Below are positions 1 to 6,082 of a stretch of DNA of 6,338 nt, one piece after another. How positions within the stretch are numbered: the first letter of the stretch is position 1; every line of letters starts with the position of its first letter. The notes below the pieces were generated by a model. It was not told where the DNA came from, made no database searches, and worked only from the letters and a program-made list of their open reading frames with translations. Made by a program: the position numbers and the translations under genes. The stretch comes from an uncultured Treponema sp. (GTDB lineage Bacteria; Spirochaetota; Spirochaetia; Treponematales; Treponemataceae): NCBI GenBank assembly GCA_905372345.1, contig CAJPPE010000099.1, forward strand, positions 1 through 6,338, read 5' to 3'.

Positions 1-579
1 AAAAGATTTTAAAAGCTTTTCGGTTTTTAAATTCCTTGCCGTAATAATAAGCCCGGAAGTTTCCTTATCCAGACGGTGAACAATACCCATGCGGTAGGGC
101 TCTAAGAAAAATTTCTCAATATTTTTTAAGCTCCCTTCTTCACTTAAAAGACTATTAAGAGACTCGGCAAACTCATCCTTAATCCTAGAATCATAAAGCC
201 TGTGATAATTTAAAGCATTTACAAGGGTGCCGTCCCAATTTCCGCCTGCCGGATGCGTTACCATGCCCCTTTCCTTGTTTACAACAATTATATTCTCGTC
301 TTCATAAATTATATTAAGCGGAAGTTTTTGAGGATGAGCATATTCGGGGATCGGATTATCCCAAACAAGCTCAATAAGGTCTCCGTTTTGAACATTTCGG
401 GAAAGCTTGGCTTTTTGCGAATTTACATAAAGGGACTTTAAGCCCGTCTTTAATTGAGAACGGCTTAAGTGTTTCAGCTTTTCGGTACAATAAACATCAA
501 TCCTGCAAGGAGATACAAGGCCTTCAACCTTAAACTTTTCGGATATCGACTTAAAATGAACACTCTTATTGAGCGTCAT
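1..579 (-). CDS. RluA-family 23S rRNA pseudouridine synthase, N-terminal 193 residues (runs off left edge)
   Basis: This enzyme family isomerises specific uridines in rRNA (or tRNA) to pseudouridine in the cytoplasm. The visible part is the first 193 residues. An S4 RNA-binding domain lies at about residues 26-71 (LSRSQLK, then YVNSQKAKLSRNVQNGD). The catalytic domain begins with the NIIYEDENIIVVNKERGMVTHPAGGN block at about 89-114, followed by GTLVNALNYH. The active-site loop GIVHRLDKETSG covers 165-176, with the catalytic Asp at 171. The S4 domain and this loop place it in the RluC/RluD branch, but the exact target uridine cannot be told, so no symbol is given. The stretch between NALNYH and GIVHRLD (about 127-164) is longer and more charged than I expect for RluD. 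The ATG at 579 has AGAGGA five bases upstream and lies inside the end of the preceding gene, overlapping it by 14 bp, so translation is probably coupled. The C-terminus lies beyond base 1. Confidence 0.93.
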   Translation of the reverse strand, partial: MTLNKSVHFKSISEKFKVEGLVSPCRIDVYCTEKLKHLSRSQLKTGLKSLYVNSQKAKLSRNVQNGDLIELVWDNPIPEYAHPQKLPLNIIYEDENIIVVNKERGMVTHPAGGNWDGTLVNALNYHRLYDSRIKDEFAESLNSLLSEEGSLKNIEKFFLEPYRMGIVHRLDKETSGLIITARNLKTEKLLKSF

Positions 580-1075
580 CGGATTCCTCTGTTTTTGAAG
601 TTTCCGTTTCTTCAGTTTTATTTTCTTCAATGGGAATCAACAAAATCGCTTCCTCTTCATTTTTTGCCTCAAGTTTTTTTGCATTAGCCCTTTTGATTGA
701 ACGGTAGGTTAAATCTATTATTGCAACTCCCAAAGAAATACCGACAGCCGTTAAAAAAATTCCCAGTTGTTCTTTTTCGGTAAGACTTACTGCAACCTTG
801 GCATCTTTAATAGGCCATGGATTATAGGCCGGATCCCCCTTATGAGCTATTGAGCGGCCTATGTCATAGGCCCAAAACGACAAAAGCGAAACAAAGGGCA
901 GCGCGCCGAAACTTATAATCTCAAAACGGCGCAAATCCTTTTGCCATTGCTTAAACTCCTCGGCCCCATAAGGATCGGGGGTTCTTGAAACCGTTGTATC
1001 TTCAGCATAAACCGGAAAAACGGAAAAAAGAGAAACAAAGAAAATCAAAAAGGCAATTTTTTTTGTATGCTTCAT
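566..1075 (-). CDS. Hypothetical membrane protein with signal peptide and acidic C-terminal tail
   Basis: I do not recognise a named family for this 169-residue protein. Residues 1-24 look like a cleavable signal peptide: a basic start (MKHTKK), a hydrophobic core and a VYA site before EDTT. There is no lipobox cysteine. Two further hydrophobic segments follow, at about 54-70 (ISFGALPFVSLLSFWAY) and 104-122 (LGIFLTAVGISLGVAIIDL), consistent with a small inner-membrane protein. The polar section between them contains HKGDPAYNPWPIKDAK. The tail from about 137 is strongly acidic and low in complexity (NKTEETETSKTEESDD). The ATG at 1075 overlaps the ksgA stop as ATGA. The ribosome site is weak (GGA nine bases upstream), so expression probably depends on re-initiation after ksgA. 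Its 3' end overlaps the pseudouridine synthase by 14 bp. The position between two rRNA-modification genes does not itself suggest a function. It is certainly coding, but its role is unknown. Confidence 0.85.
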   Translation of the reverse strand: MKHTKKIAFLIFFVSLFSVFPVYAEDTTVSRTPDPYGAEEFKQWQKDLRRFEIISFGALPFVSLLSFWAYDIGRSIAHKGDPAYNPWPIKDAKVAVSLTEKEQLGIFLTAVGISLGVAIIDLTYRSIKRANAKKLEAKNEEEAILLIPIEENKTEETETSKTEESDDAQ

Positions 1076-1968
1076 TTATTTTTATCCAAAGAAGAAATTA
1101 TATCAGAAAGAAGCAAAAAGTCATATAGGGCAAGGGACTCGGCACGCAAATTTCCGCTTAAGCCTGCCTTTTCTAAAACAAGATCGATCTTATCGCCGTA
1201 TCCGTTTGATTTCATCCATGAACCCAAATTGTTCTTTATATTTTTTCGGCGTGAAGAAAAAAGAGCCTTGACTATTTTGATAAAAAGCTTAAAGTTTTTA
1301 TACTCTGCAAATTCTTTTTTTGCCTTAAACAAGACGGTGGCGGATTCTACATTGGGCTGAGGCCAAAAAGCTGAGGCCGGAATTGTCTTAACTATCTTAC
1401 ACTCATAAAACAAGGAGCAAAGTACCGAAAATGCCGTATAGTTTTTATTGTCAGGCCTCGCGGTAATTCTTTCGGCTGCTTCTTTTTGCACGGTAAAGAG
1501 CATTGTATCAAAAACAACTCCGGCTTCTATAGTAGAAGCAATCAATTCGGAAGCAATGTTATACGGAAGATTGCCGAAAAAAACATCGGGCTTTCCATTC
1601 TCTTTTAAGTATGGAAGCCAGTTTTTTTGAACATCCCCTTCAACAAGAGTAAAATTTTGTTTTGAGCTTTCTAAAAAGAATTTCTTTAAAAGAGAGATAA
1701 AGCCCTTGTCAATTTCAAAGGCGGTAAGATTAACTCCCTTTTCTAAAAGAAGATAGGTCATAGCCCCAAGCCCGGGGCCTACTTCCCAAACCCTTGTTCT
1801 CTTATCAAGAGTCAAAAAGGAAATCAAGTTCTCGCGGGTCTTTTTATCGACTAAAAAATTTTGACCGAATTTTTTTTGCATGGCAAAACCCAGAGTCTCT
1901 AAAAGAGCCTTGAGTTCCGCCGGAGAATCATAATTCGGAAGACCTAAAAAAGCCCCGGAGCCCATCAA
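1072..1968 (-). CDS. ksgA: KsgA/RsmA 16S rRNA adenine-N6,N6-dimethyltransferase
   Basis: It uses S-adenosylmethionine to dimethylate the two adjacent adenines in the loop of the 3'-terminal helix of 16S rRNA, a late step and checkpoint in small-subunit assembly. Loss of the family enzyme gives kasugamycin resistance. The 298-residue product is of normal length. Visible motifs are KKFGQNFL at 32-39, the SAM-binding EVGPGLG at 62-68, acidic FEID at 84-87, GD at 111-112, the catalytic NLPYN at 133-137, FWPQPNVESA at 201-210, and the C-terminal FSSRRKNIKNNL at 237-248. The N-terminal extension before KKFGQNFL (about 30 residues) resembles the Bacillus form more than the short E. coli form. Two starts are possible: TTG at 1968 (7 bases from AGGA) or the next codon, ATG at 1965 (10 bases). 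They differ by one residue. It follows the EIIA gene after only 9-12 bp and overlaps the next gene by 4 bp (ATGA). Confidence 0.96.
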   Translation of the reverse strand: MMGSGAFLGLPNYDSPAELKALLETLGFAMQKKFGQNFLVDKKTRENLISFLTLDKRTRVWEVGPGLGAMTYLLLEKGVNLTAFEIDKGFISLLKKFFLESSKQNFTLVEGDVQKNWLPYLKENGKPDVFFGNLPYNIASELIASTIEAGVVFDTMLFTVQKEAAERITARPDNKNYTAFSVLCSLFYECKIVKTIPASAFWPQPNVESATVLFKAKKEFAEYKNFKLFIKIVKALFSSRRKNIKNNLGSWMKSNGYGDKIDLVLEKAGLSGNLRAESLALYDFLLLSDIISSLDKNK

Positions 1969-1977
1969 TACCGCATC

Positions 1978-2625
1978 CTACTCGCACAAAAGGGCGTAAA
2001 TCTCCATGGGGTCGGTAGAATTTAAGAGCTTACTTTTAAGTTCTTCATTACGCAGCTTTGCACTAAAATGGGAGATTGTCTGCAAATAATAATCATGCTG
2101 ATTGTTTGCAGCGGCAATCATAAAAACCAATCTTACGGGATTTCCGTCAACCGCATCAAAGTCTAAAATATCCCTTTTGGAAATACCTACAGCCATGACA
2201 AGATCGGTAACTGAAGACAATCTTACATGGGGAATAGCAATTCCTCTTCCTACAGCCGTTGACATAAGAGCTTCTCTTTTTAGTATGGAATCTAAAAGCT
2301 CTGCAGAATTTTTTACTTGAGGAGCCTTAGCCAGTACCTCGGACATCATAATCAAAACATCATGCTTTGAAGCATAATCTAAAAGGACAACCCTGTCGGG
2401 CGACAAAAAACTTTCGGTTACTATTTTATGCTGCTTAGGGGCCGAAGTTTTTGAAGATGCCAACCTTTCATCCACCCAGCTCTCAATATCATCTTTTTTA
2501 AAACGCCAGACCGTTCCAATCTTTCCGGCAGGTATTTCACCTTTTTGAGCCCACTCGTAGACTGTCCTCTCGGAAACACGCAAATAACGGGCAACTTCTT
2601 CAATAGTTAAAATTTCGCTTGCCAA
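1978..2625 (-). CDS. HTH (excisionase/MerR-like) fused to PTS EIIA type-2 domain (PtsN-like regulator)
   Basis: The 215-residue protein joins two domains. Residues 5-55 form an excisionase-family helix-turn-helix (LTIEEVARYLRVSERTVYEWAQKGEIPAGKIGTVWRFKKDDIESWV, read in pieces) that would bind DNA. Residues about 72-215 form a PTS EIIA domain of the fructose/nitrogen (EIIA-Ntr) type. The motif GRGIAIPHVRL carries the expected phospho-acceptor His133, and the second conserved histidine fits His177 in NNQHDYYL. A Ser/Lys-rich linker at about 56-67 separates them. HPr would phosphorylate His133, and such EIIA-Ntr proteins normally regulate rather than transport. No EIIB or EIIC lies nearby. The start is TTG at 2625, supported by GAGG seven bases upstream and by the HTH beginning right after it. 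It heads the operon with ksgA, the membrane protein and the pseudouridine synthase. It is called PtsN-like rather than ptsN because of the extra DNA-binding domain. Confidence 0.92.
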   Translation of the reverse strand: MASEILTIEEVARYLRVSERTVYEWAQKGEIPAGKIGTVWRFKKDDIESWVDERLASSKTSAPKQHKIVTESFLSPDRVVLLDYASKHDVLIMMSEVLAKAPQVKNSAELLDSILKREALMSTAVGRGIAIPHVRLSSVTDLVMAVGISKRDILDFDAVDGNPVRLVFMIAAANNQHDYYLQTISHFSAKLRNEELKSKLLNSTDPMEIYALLCE

Positions 2626-2628
2626 TAA

Positions 2629-2640
2629 CTTACCTCACTA
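2629..2640 (-). promoter_or_regulatory. Ribosome binding site that supports the TTG start of the HTH-EIIA gene
   Basis: Read on the minus strand, TAGTGAGGTAAG places GAGG (2636-2633) seven bases before TTG at 2625. No ATG or GTG in the same frame fits better before the HTH domain. An internal start would remove part of helix 1. Confidence 0.7.
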
Positions 2641-2691
2641 AATATTTAAGCTCGCTCGACTAAACATACAAACAAAAAAATGAGCTCAAGT

Positions 2692-2720
2692 ATTCTGCAT
2701 AAAATGTAAGAATATGTCAA
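2692..2720 (-). promoter_or_regulatory. Candidate sigma-70 promoter for the HTH-EIIA / ksgA / rlu operon
   Basis: On the minus strand a perfect -35 TTGACA (2720-2715) is followed after 17 bases by CAGAAT (2697-2692), four of six matches to the -10 consensus. A second TTGACA lies 22 bp upstream (2742-2737), just past the flavodiiron stop codon, but has no good -10 at the right distance. The predicted leader is about 60 bases. No convincing terminator is visible in 2626-2748, so read-through from the flavodiiron gene could add to transcription from this site. Confidence 0.5.
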
Positions 2721-2748
2721 GATATAGCAAAGTTTTTGTCAAAGATTT

Positions 2749-3975
2749 TTATCCGTTTTTTACGGCCCTTGCCAATTCCCTGCCTCTTTCTTTTAATATC
2801 CGCTTATCCTCATCGCTGAGCTTACCCTGCCATTCATGGGATTCGATATTGGTCCACTTAAATTTTTCTATTTTTTCCTCGTATTCTTTTTTGGCTCCCC
2901 CTACCCAGCCCCAGCTTCCTATGCGGAACACCTTTTTATTGATAAAGTGTTTTCTTTCAAACAGGTCAAGGATATGGGCCATGGACGGGAACATCTTGTA
3001 CTCATAGGTAGGCATTGCCAATAAAAGACCTGCAGAGCGGTAGGCCTCACCTAAAATAAAGGTAGCATCCGTGTCGGGAATTCTATAGATAGAATAAGGT
3101 ACGCCTTCTTCATCTATACCCTCAATAACCGCATCAAGACCGGCCTTGGTATAACCGTACATTGAGCCCCAAATAATACAGATGGTCTTTTCCAACCCGC
3201 TTCCGGTTCCAGTATTATAATCTGCAAATTTTTTATAAAGATTTACGATTCGTGAAGGATTTCCCCTCCAAACCAGACCGTGACTCGGACAAATAAATTT
3301 AAGCTCAAGGGCGGCAAGTTTTTCGATTCCCTTGTTTACAAAGGTACTGAAACTTGCAACGATGTTTGCATAGTACCTAAGGGCTTCGTTTTCAAAAAAT
3401 TTAAGTTCTTCTTCGGTATGCTGATCATCGAAGATTTTTTCGCCTATACAGCCGTATGAGCCGAAAGCATCGCAAGAAAATAAAATTTTATCGTCAGGGT
3501 CATAGGTCATCATAGTTTCAGGCCAGTGGATATTGGGCGTTTCATAAAATACAAGTTTTTTACCTGCGCCTAGGTCCAAAACCTCTCCGTCTTTTACTGC
3601 CCTTACCCCTTCATCTATCTTAAAAAAGTTTTTGACAAGGGCAACGCCTTTTGCAGAAGCCAAGATTTCGGCCTTAGGGTTTTCTTCCTTCACAAGATTG
3701 ATAAGGTCTGCGTGGTCAGGTTCAAGATGGTTTAGGATCACATAATCAAATGAAGAAAATGAAAGCCCTATGGATTCCAGCTGCTTTCGGTAAGAATCTA
3801 CCGAGCCGTCCCAGTCTTTTACTATATCTATAAGAGCGGTTTTTTCTCCCTTTACAACATAAGAATTTATAGAAACGCCGTGAGGCAATAACCATATACC
3901 TTCAAAGCGTGCAGTTCTGTCATGTATATCTGCATGAATACAATAAACGGATTCTGTAAGTTTTTTTGCTTCCAT
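2749..3975 (-). CDS. fprA: Class A flavodiiron protein (FprA-type NO / O2 reductase)
   Basis: Flavodiiron proteins reduce O2 to water and/or NO to N2O in the cytoplasm of anaerobes, usually taking electrons from rubredoxin. The 408-residue product has the class A layout. A metallo-beta-lactamase-like domain (about 1-250) carries the expected diiron ligands: His83, Glu85, Asp87 and His88 in NHLEPDHAD, His150 in NIHWPETM, Asp169 in FSCDAFGS and His232 in CPSHG. A flavodoxin domain (about 263-405) has the FMN phosphate loop WGSMYGYTK (269-277) and MPTYEYKMFPSM (321-332). No rubredoxin or flavin-reductase domain is fused, so a separate donor is needed. The ATG at 3975 follows GGAGGT (3990-3985) with nine bases between. 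It has its own predicted promoter and two striking inverted repeats upstream. Which gas is the main substrate cannot be read from sequence. The symbol follows common usage. Confidence 0.95.
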   Translation of the reverse strand: MEAKKLTESVYCIHADIHDRTARFEGIWLLPHGVSINSYVVKGEKTALIDIVKDWDGSVDSYRKQLESIGLSFSSFDYVILNHLEPDHADLINLVKEENPKAEILASAKGVALVKNFFKIDEGVRAVKDGEVLDLGAGKKLVFYETPNIHWPETMMTYDPDDKILFSCDAFGSYGCIGEKIFDDQHTEEELKFFENEALRYYANIVASFSTFVNKGIEKLAALELKFICPSHGLVWRGNPSRIVNLYKKFADYNTGTGSGLEKTICIIWGSMYGYTKAGLDAVIEGIDEEGVPYSIYRIPDTDATFILGEAYRSAGLLLAMPTYEYKMFPSMAHILDLFERKHFINKKVFRIGSWGWVGGAKKEYEEKIEKFKWTNIESHEWQGKLSDEDKRILKERGRELARAVKNG

Positions 3976-3999
3976 AAAATTGATACCTCCATAAAATAA

Positions 4000-4028
4000 A
4001 AGCTGCGAGTTACAGTAACCCGCAGCTT
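4000..4028 (-). repeat. 29-bp inverted repeat / stem-loop at the +1 and leader of the flavodiiron gene
   Basis: The arms AAGCTGCGAGTTA (4000-4012) and TAACCCGCAGCTT (4016-4028) pair at 12 of 13 positions, and C4013/G4015 can extend the match. The one imperfect pair is A-C in plus-strand RNA but becomes a G-U wobble in minus-strand RNA, so the fold favours minus transcription. On that strand it is followed by TTTTATTTTA and then the GGAGGT ribosome site. It begins only two bases after the predicted -10. No minus-strand gene ends upstream, so it is not a plain end-of-gene terminator. It could be an operator, an attenuator/pause hairpin, or a 5'-terminal stabilising stem. Confidence 0.8.
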
Positions 4029-4030
4029 AA

Positions 4031-4059
4031 ATATTACCATAAGAAATGTATTTGCTCAA
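4031..4059 (-). promoter_or_regulatory. Candidate promoter for the flavodiiron gene
   Basis: On the minus strand TTGAGC (4059-4054, four of six) is separated by 17 bases from TAATAT (4036-4031, four of six). TG one base before the -10 gives an extended -10 (TGGTAATAT). Transcription would start near 4024-4028, within or at the edge of the 29-bp inverted repeat, giving a leader of about 50 bases. Confidence 0.55.
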
Positions 4060-4071
4060 GAGAATTAACTT

Positions 4072-4087
4072 TCTTTTACGTAAAAGA
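4072..4087. promoter_or_regulatory. 16-bp perfect palindrome, candidate operator between divergent promoters
   Basis: TCTTTTACGTAAAAGA is an exact self-complementary 16-mer. It lies 12 bases upstream of the predicted -35 of the flavodiiron promoter, with its centre about 54 bp before that start, and about 99 bp before the predicted start of the divergent lipoprotein gene. The position suits a dimeric regulator of the flavodiiron gene. It does not match a regulator site I can name with confidence. Confidence 0.45.
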
Positions 4088-4143
4088 TATTAACAAGATT
4101 TAGGTATATTCCCTAAAAAATCCTAATTTTTTTTATCTTAATC

Positions 4144-4172
4144 TTTACATCTTCATAATTCTATGATATACT
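4144..4172 (+). promoter_or_regulatory. Strong candidate promoter for the peptide-binding lipoprotein operon
   Basis: TTTACA (4144-4149, five of six) is followed after 17 bases by TATACT (4167-4172, five of six), with TG at 4164-4165 forming an extended -10 (TGATATACT). An eight-T run at 4127-4134 within A/T-rich sequence lies directly upstream, like an UP element. The start would fall near 4179, leaving a leader of about 40 bases. A 10-bp palindrome CTTCTAGAAG (4171-4180) covers this point. Confidence 0.65.
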
Positions 4173-4219
4173 TCTAGAAGGTGATTTATATTACCGACAA
4201 AAAATACTTGGAGGACACT

Positions 4220-5995
4220 ATGAAAAAAATTATGGTGCTAATTGTAACATTGATGCTGGCTTTTTCCGTAATAGCATGCGGCGGAAACAGTTCAGCAACT
4301 ATGGCCAACGAAAAACCATTCGTTGTAGCTTCTGCCGAATTTAACGGCGACTTTTACAGAGGCTGGACAAATTCGTCTTATGACGACGATATCCGGAAGT
4401 TGATTTGGGCATTCGGTCTTATGAATGAAAATTCCAAAGGTCAGGTTGAGGATTCGCTTCTCATTGCAGAAAAAAAGGTAAGCGATGACCTTAAAACATG
4501 GACATTTAAGCTTGTAGAAGGAGCAAAATTCCATAACGGTGAAGCTTTAACTGCAAAGGATGTAAAGTTTACCTATGACTTTTACATGGACACAAAAGCT
4601 TTAAGCGATACAGGAGGATCATCAACAATCAACGATTATGTTGAAAGTATTGAAATTGATGAAGCTGCAAATACCGTAACTTTCCATCTTAAAAAGGTCA
4701 GCTACACTGTTGACGTAGATGTATTCAGTCCTTTTTACCTCTTTCCCGAAGAAACCTTCACAAAAGGAGCAAAGGAAGAAGGCATTACAGTACAGCAGTA
4801 TGTTAAAAAGAACATTTCAAAGCCCATCGGTTACGGTCCCTACAAGATGACCGAATACAAAGAAGGCGAATATGTTAAGTTGGAAGCCTTTAAAGACTAC
4901 CTCGGTAAGGCACCTGCCATCAAAGAAGTTATCGTTAAGGTTGTTCCCAGCGAAACAGAACTTGATCAGCTCCTTCAGGGTGAAGTAGACATGCTGACAA
5001 GCCAAGGTCAAGCCGAAAAAATCGATCCCGTTAAAGATAAACCTGGCTTTTCTTATACAAATTACTACAGACACGGAGGAGGAACTATCGCTCTTCACTG
5101 TAACTTCGGTCCCACTTCCCTTACGGAAGTACGCCAGGCCTTTGCCTATGTTCTTAACAGACCGAAAATCGTCGAACTTTTCTTAGGTCAATACGGTATT
5201 TCTTCTAACGGCCCCTACTCCAAAAACGACTGGACATTGTGGGATGATGATGAAGAAAACCTTATCGGAACAGCTGCCGTAGGTAAATTCGAAAGCACCT
5301 TGACAAGCTACGATATTTTAGATGCCGACGGAAAATTCGATGAAGCTGCAAATATTGCAAAAGCTCAAGAACTTCTTGATATGGCAGCCAAGAGAACCGA
5401 CGGAGATTATGCAAAACTTACAGGTAATGCAAAATCAGGTTATCTCTGGGAAGGTAAACCTCTTGAAATCAAGATTACTTACACACCTTTCTGGTCCGAT
5501 ACATATAACCTCATATTCAATGATGCCTATGTTTCAAAGCTCGGCTTTAAGATAAGTTTAACAGGTCTTGATTGGCCCGTGATGTACAGCCACTGGACAG
5601 GAGACACAAAAGAAGAAAGAACTTATCATGCTTTCGTTGGCGGTACAAGTTATACACTCAAAGCCAATCCCAAATCCGACTACGCAACAAAGCTTATTAA
5701 GTCTTGGGGTCAGCCCTCTATCAACAATGTAATGTTCTCAGGAGGTTCTTCTTATACCCCTGCAGAATGGGATCAGCTGCTTGATGACATCGAAAATGCA
5801 CATCCCATAACCGGAAGAGATGAATACAGGAAAAACTGGAGAAAATTCATAATCACTATAAATAAAGAAGTTCCCGTTATCCCTGTTTACTCAAACAATT
5901 ATTTTGACCTCTTTACGGATAAATTGGAAAACTTCCATACTACAGCTTTGTGGAACTGGGCAAGAGCTTTACCTGAAGCAAATTGGAAAAAATGA
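4220..5995 (+). CDS. Solute-binding lipoprotein of an oligopeptide-type ABC importer (SBP family 5)
   Basis: This captures peptides or a related solute at the outer face of the cytoplasmic membrane and delivers it to an ABC permease. The 591-residue product starts with a lipoprotein signal: MKK, a hydrophobic core and VIAC, with the lipidated Cys at 20 followed by GGNSS. The family 5 signature lies at about 102-120 (AKFHNGEALTAKDVKFTYD). The C-terminal EVPVIPVYSNNYFDLFTDKLENF (561-583) also fits the OppA/DppA group, as does the length. The ATG at 4220 is chosen because GGAGG (4210-4214) lies five bases upstream and the signal peptide begins there. An in-frame GTG at 4181 would put 13 polar residues before the signal and sits at the predicted transcription start. 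The DppB-type permease follows after 87 bp. The family also includes nickel and sugar binders, so the ligand is not fixed. Confidence 0.94.
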   Translation: MKKIMVLIVTLMLAFSVIACGGNSSATMANEKPFVVASAEFNGDFYRGWTNSSYDDDIRKLIWAFGLMNENSKGQVEDSLLIAEKKVSDDLKTWTFKLVEGAKFHNGEALTAKDVKFTYDFYMDTKALSDTGGSSTINDYVESIEIDEAANTVTFHLKKVSYTVDVDVFSPFYLFPEETFTKGAKEEGITVQQYVKKNISKPIGYGPYKMTEYKEGEYVKLEAFKDYLGKAPAIKEVIVKVVPSETELDQLLQGEVDMLTSQGQAEKIDPVKDKPGFSYTNYYRHGGGTIALHCNFGPTSLTEVRQAFAYVLNRPKIVELFLGQYGISSNGPYSKNDWTLWDDDEENLIGTAAVGKFESTLTSYDILDADGKFDEAANIAKAQELLDMAAKRTDGDYAKLTGNAKSGYLWEGKPLEIKITYTPFWSDTYNLIFNDAYVSKLGFKISLTGLDWPVMYSHWTGDTKEERTYHAFVGGTSYTLKANPKSDYATKLIKSWGQPSINNVMFSGGSSYTPAEWDQLLDDIENAHPITGRDEYRKNWRKFIITINKEVPVIPVYSNNYFDLFTDKLENFHTTALWNWARALPEANWKK

Positions 5996-6007
5996 TTAAT
6001 CCAATAC

Positions 6008-6026
6008 TGATTGTTTAACTCAATCA
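6008..6026 (+). repeat. Small stem-loop just before the terminator
   Basis: TGATTG (6008-6013) and CAATCA (6021-6026) form a perfect 6-bp stem with a seven-base loop. Its last base is also the first base of the terminator stem, so the two could not both form fully. The stem is AT-rich and weak. It may help protect the lipoprotein mRNA 3' end, or be chance. Confidence 0.35.
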
Positions 6027-6066
6027 TAAGACCTTTTGTTTAATTTAAGCGGAGGTCTTATTTTTT
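6026..6066 (+). terminator. Intrinsic terminator between lipoprotein and permease genes
   Basis: ATAAGACCT (6026-6034) pairs perfectly with AGGTCTTAT (6053-6061) around an 18-base loop, and the stem runs into six T's (6061-6066). It lies 30 bases past the lipoprotein stop and ends 16 bases before the permease start. No good promoter is evident between them, so permease expression probably relies on read-through. The long loop and modest GC content suggest incomplete termination. Confidence 0.75.
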
Positions 6067-6082
6067 ACCTAAAGGAGATTTT

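Noticed and set aside
1067..1360. Plus-strand reading frame opposite ksgA
   Set aside because: It is wholly antisense to a well-supported gene, has no ribosome site and has a low-complexity, unnatural composition. The other overlapping frames, such as 253-441, 2102-2320, 2714-3007 and 5322-5555, are rejected for the same reasons.
2737..2742. Second TTGACA as an independent -35 box
   Set aside because: The best hexamer 17 bases on is TGACAT, with three of six matches. It is more likely chance, or a direct repeat with the next TTGACA 22 bp away.
4000..4028. The 29-bp inverted repeat as a plus-strand terminator
   Set aside because: On the plus strand it is followed by AAATATTACC, not a T run, and no plus-strand gene ends before it.
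4082..4096. Rex-like half site (TTAACAA at 4090-4096) upstream of the flavodiiron gene
   Set aside because: Only one half matches. The other half, TTGTTAA-n4-TTTTACG read on the minus strand, differs at three of seven positions.
4099..4117. Stem TTTAGG / CCTAAA in the divergent region
   Set aside because: Six AT-rich pairs with a seven-base loop, no following T run in the right place and no gene to terminate. It is probably chance in AT-rich DNA.
4181..4219. In-frame GTG at 4181 as the start of the binding lipoprotein, adding 13 residues
   Set aside because: The added residues (VIYITDKKYLEDT) would come before the signal peptide, the GTG lies at the predicted transcription start with no ribosome site, and GGAGG fits the ATG at 4220.
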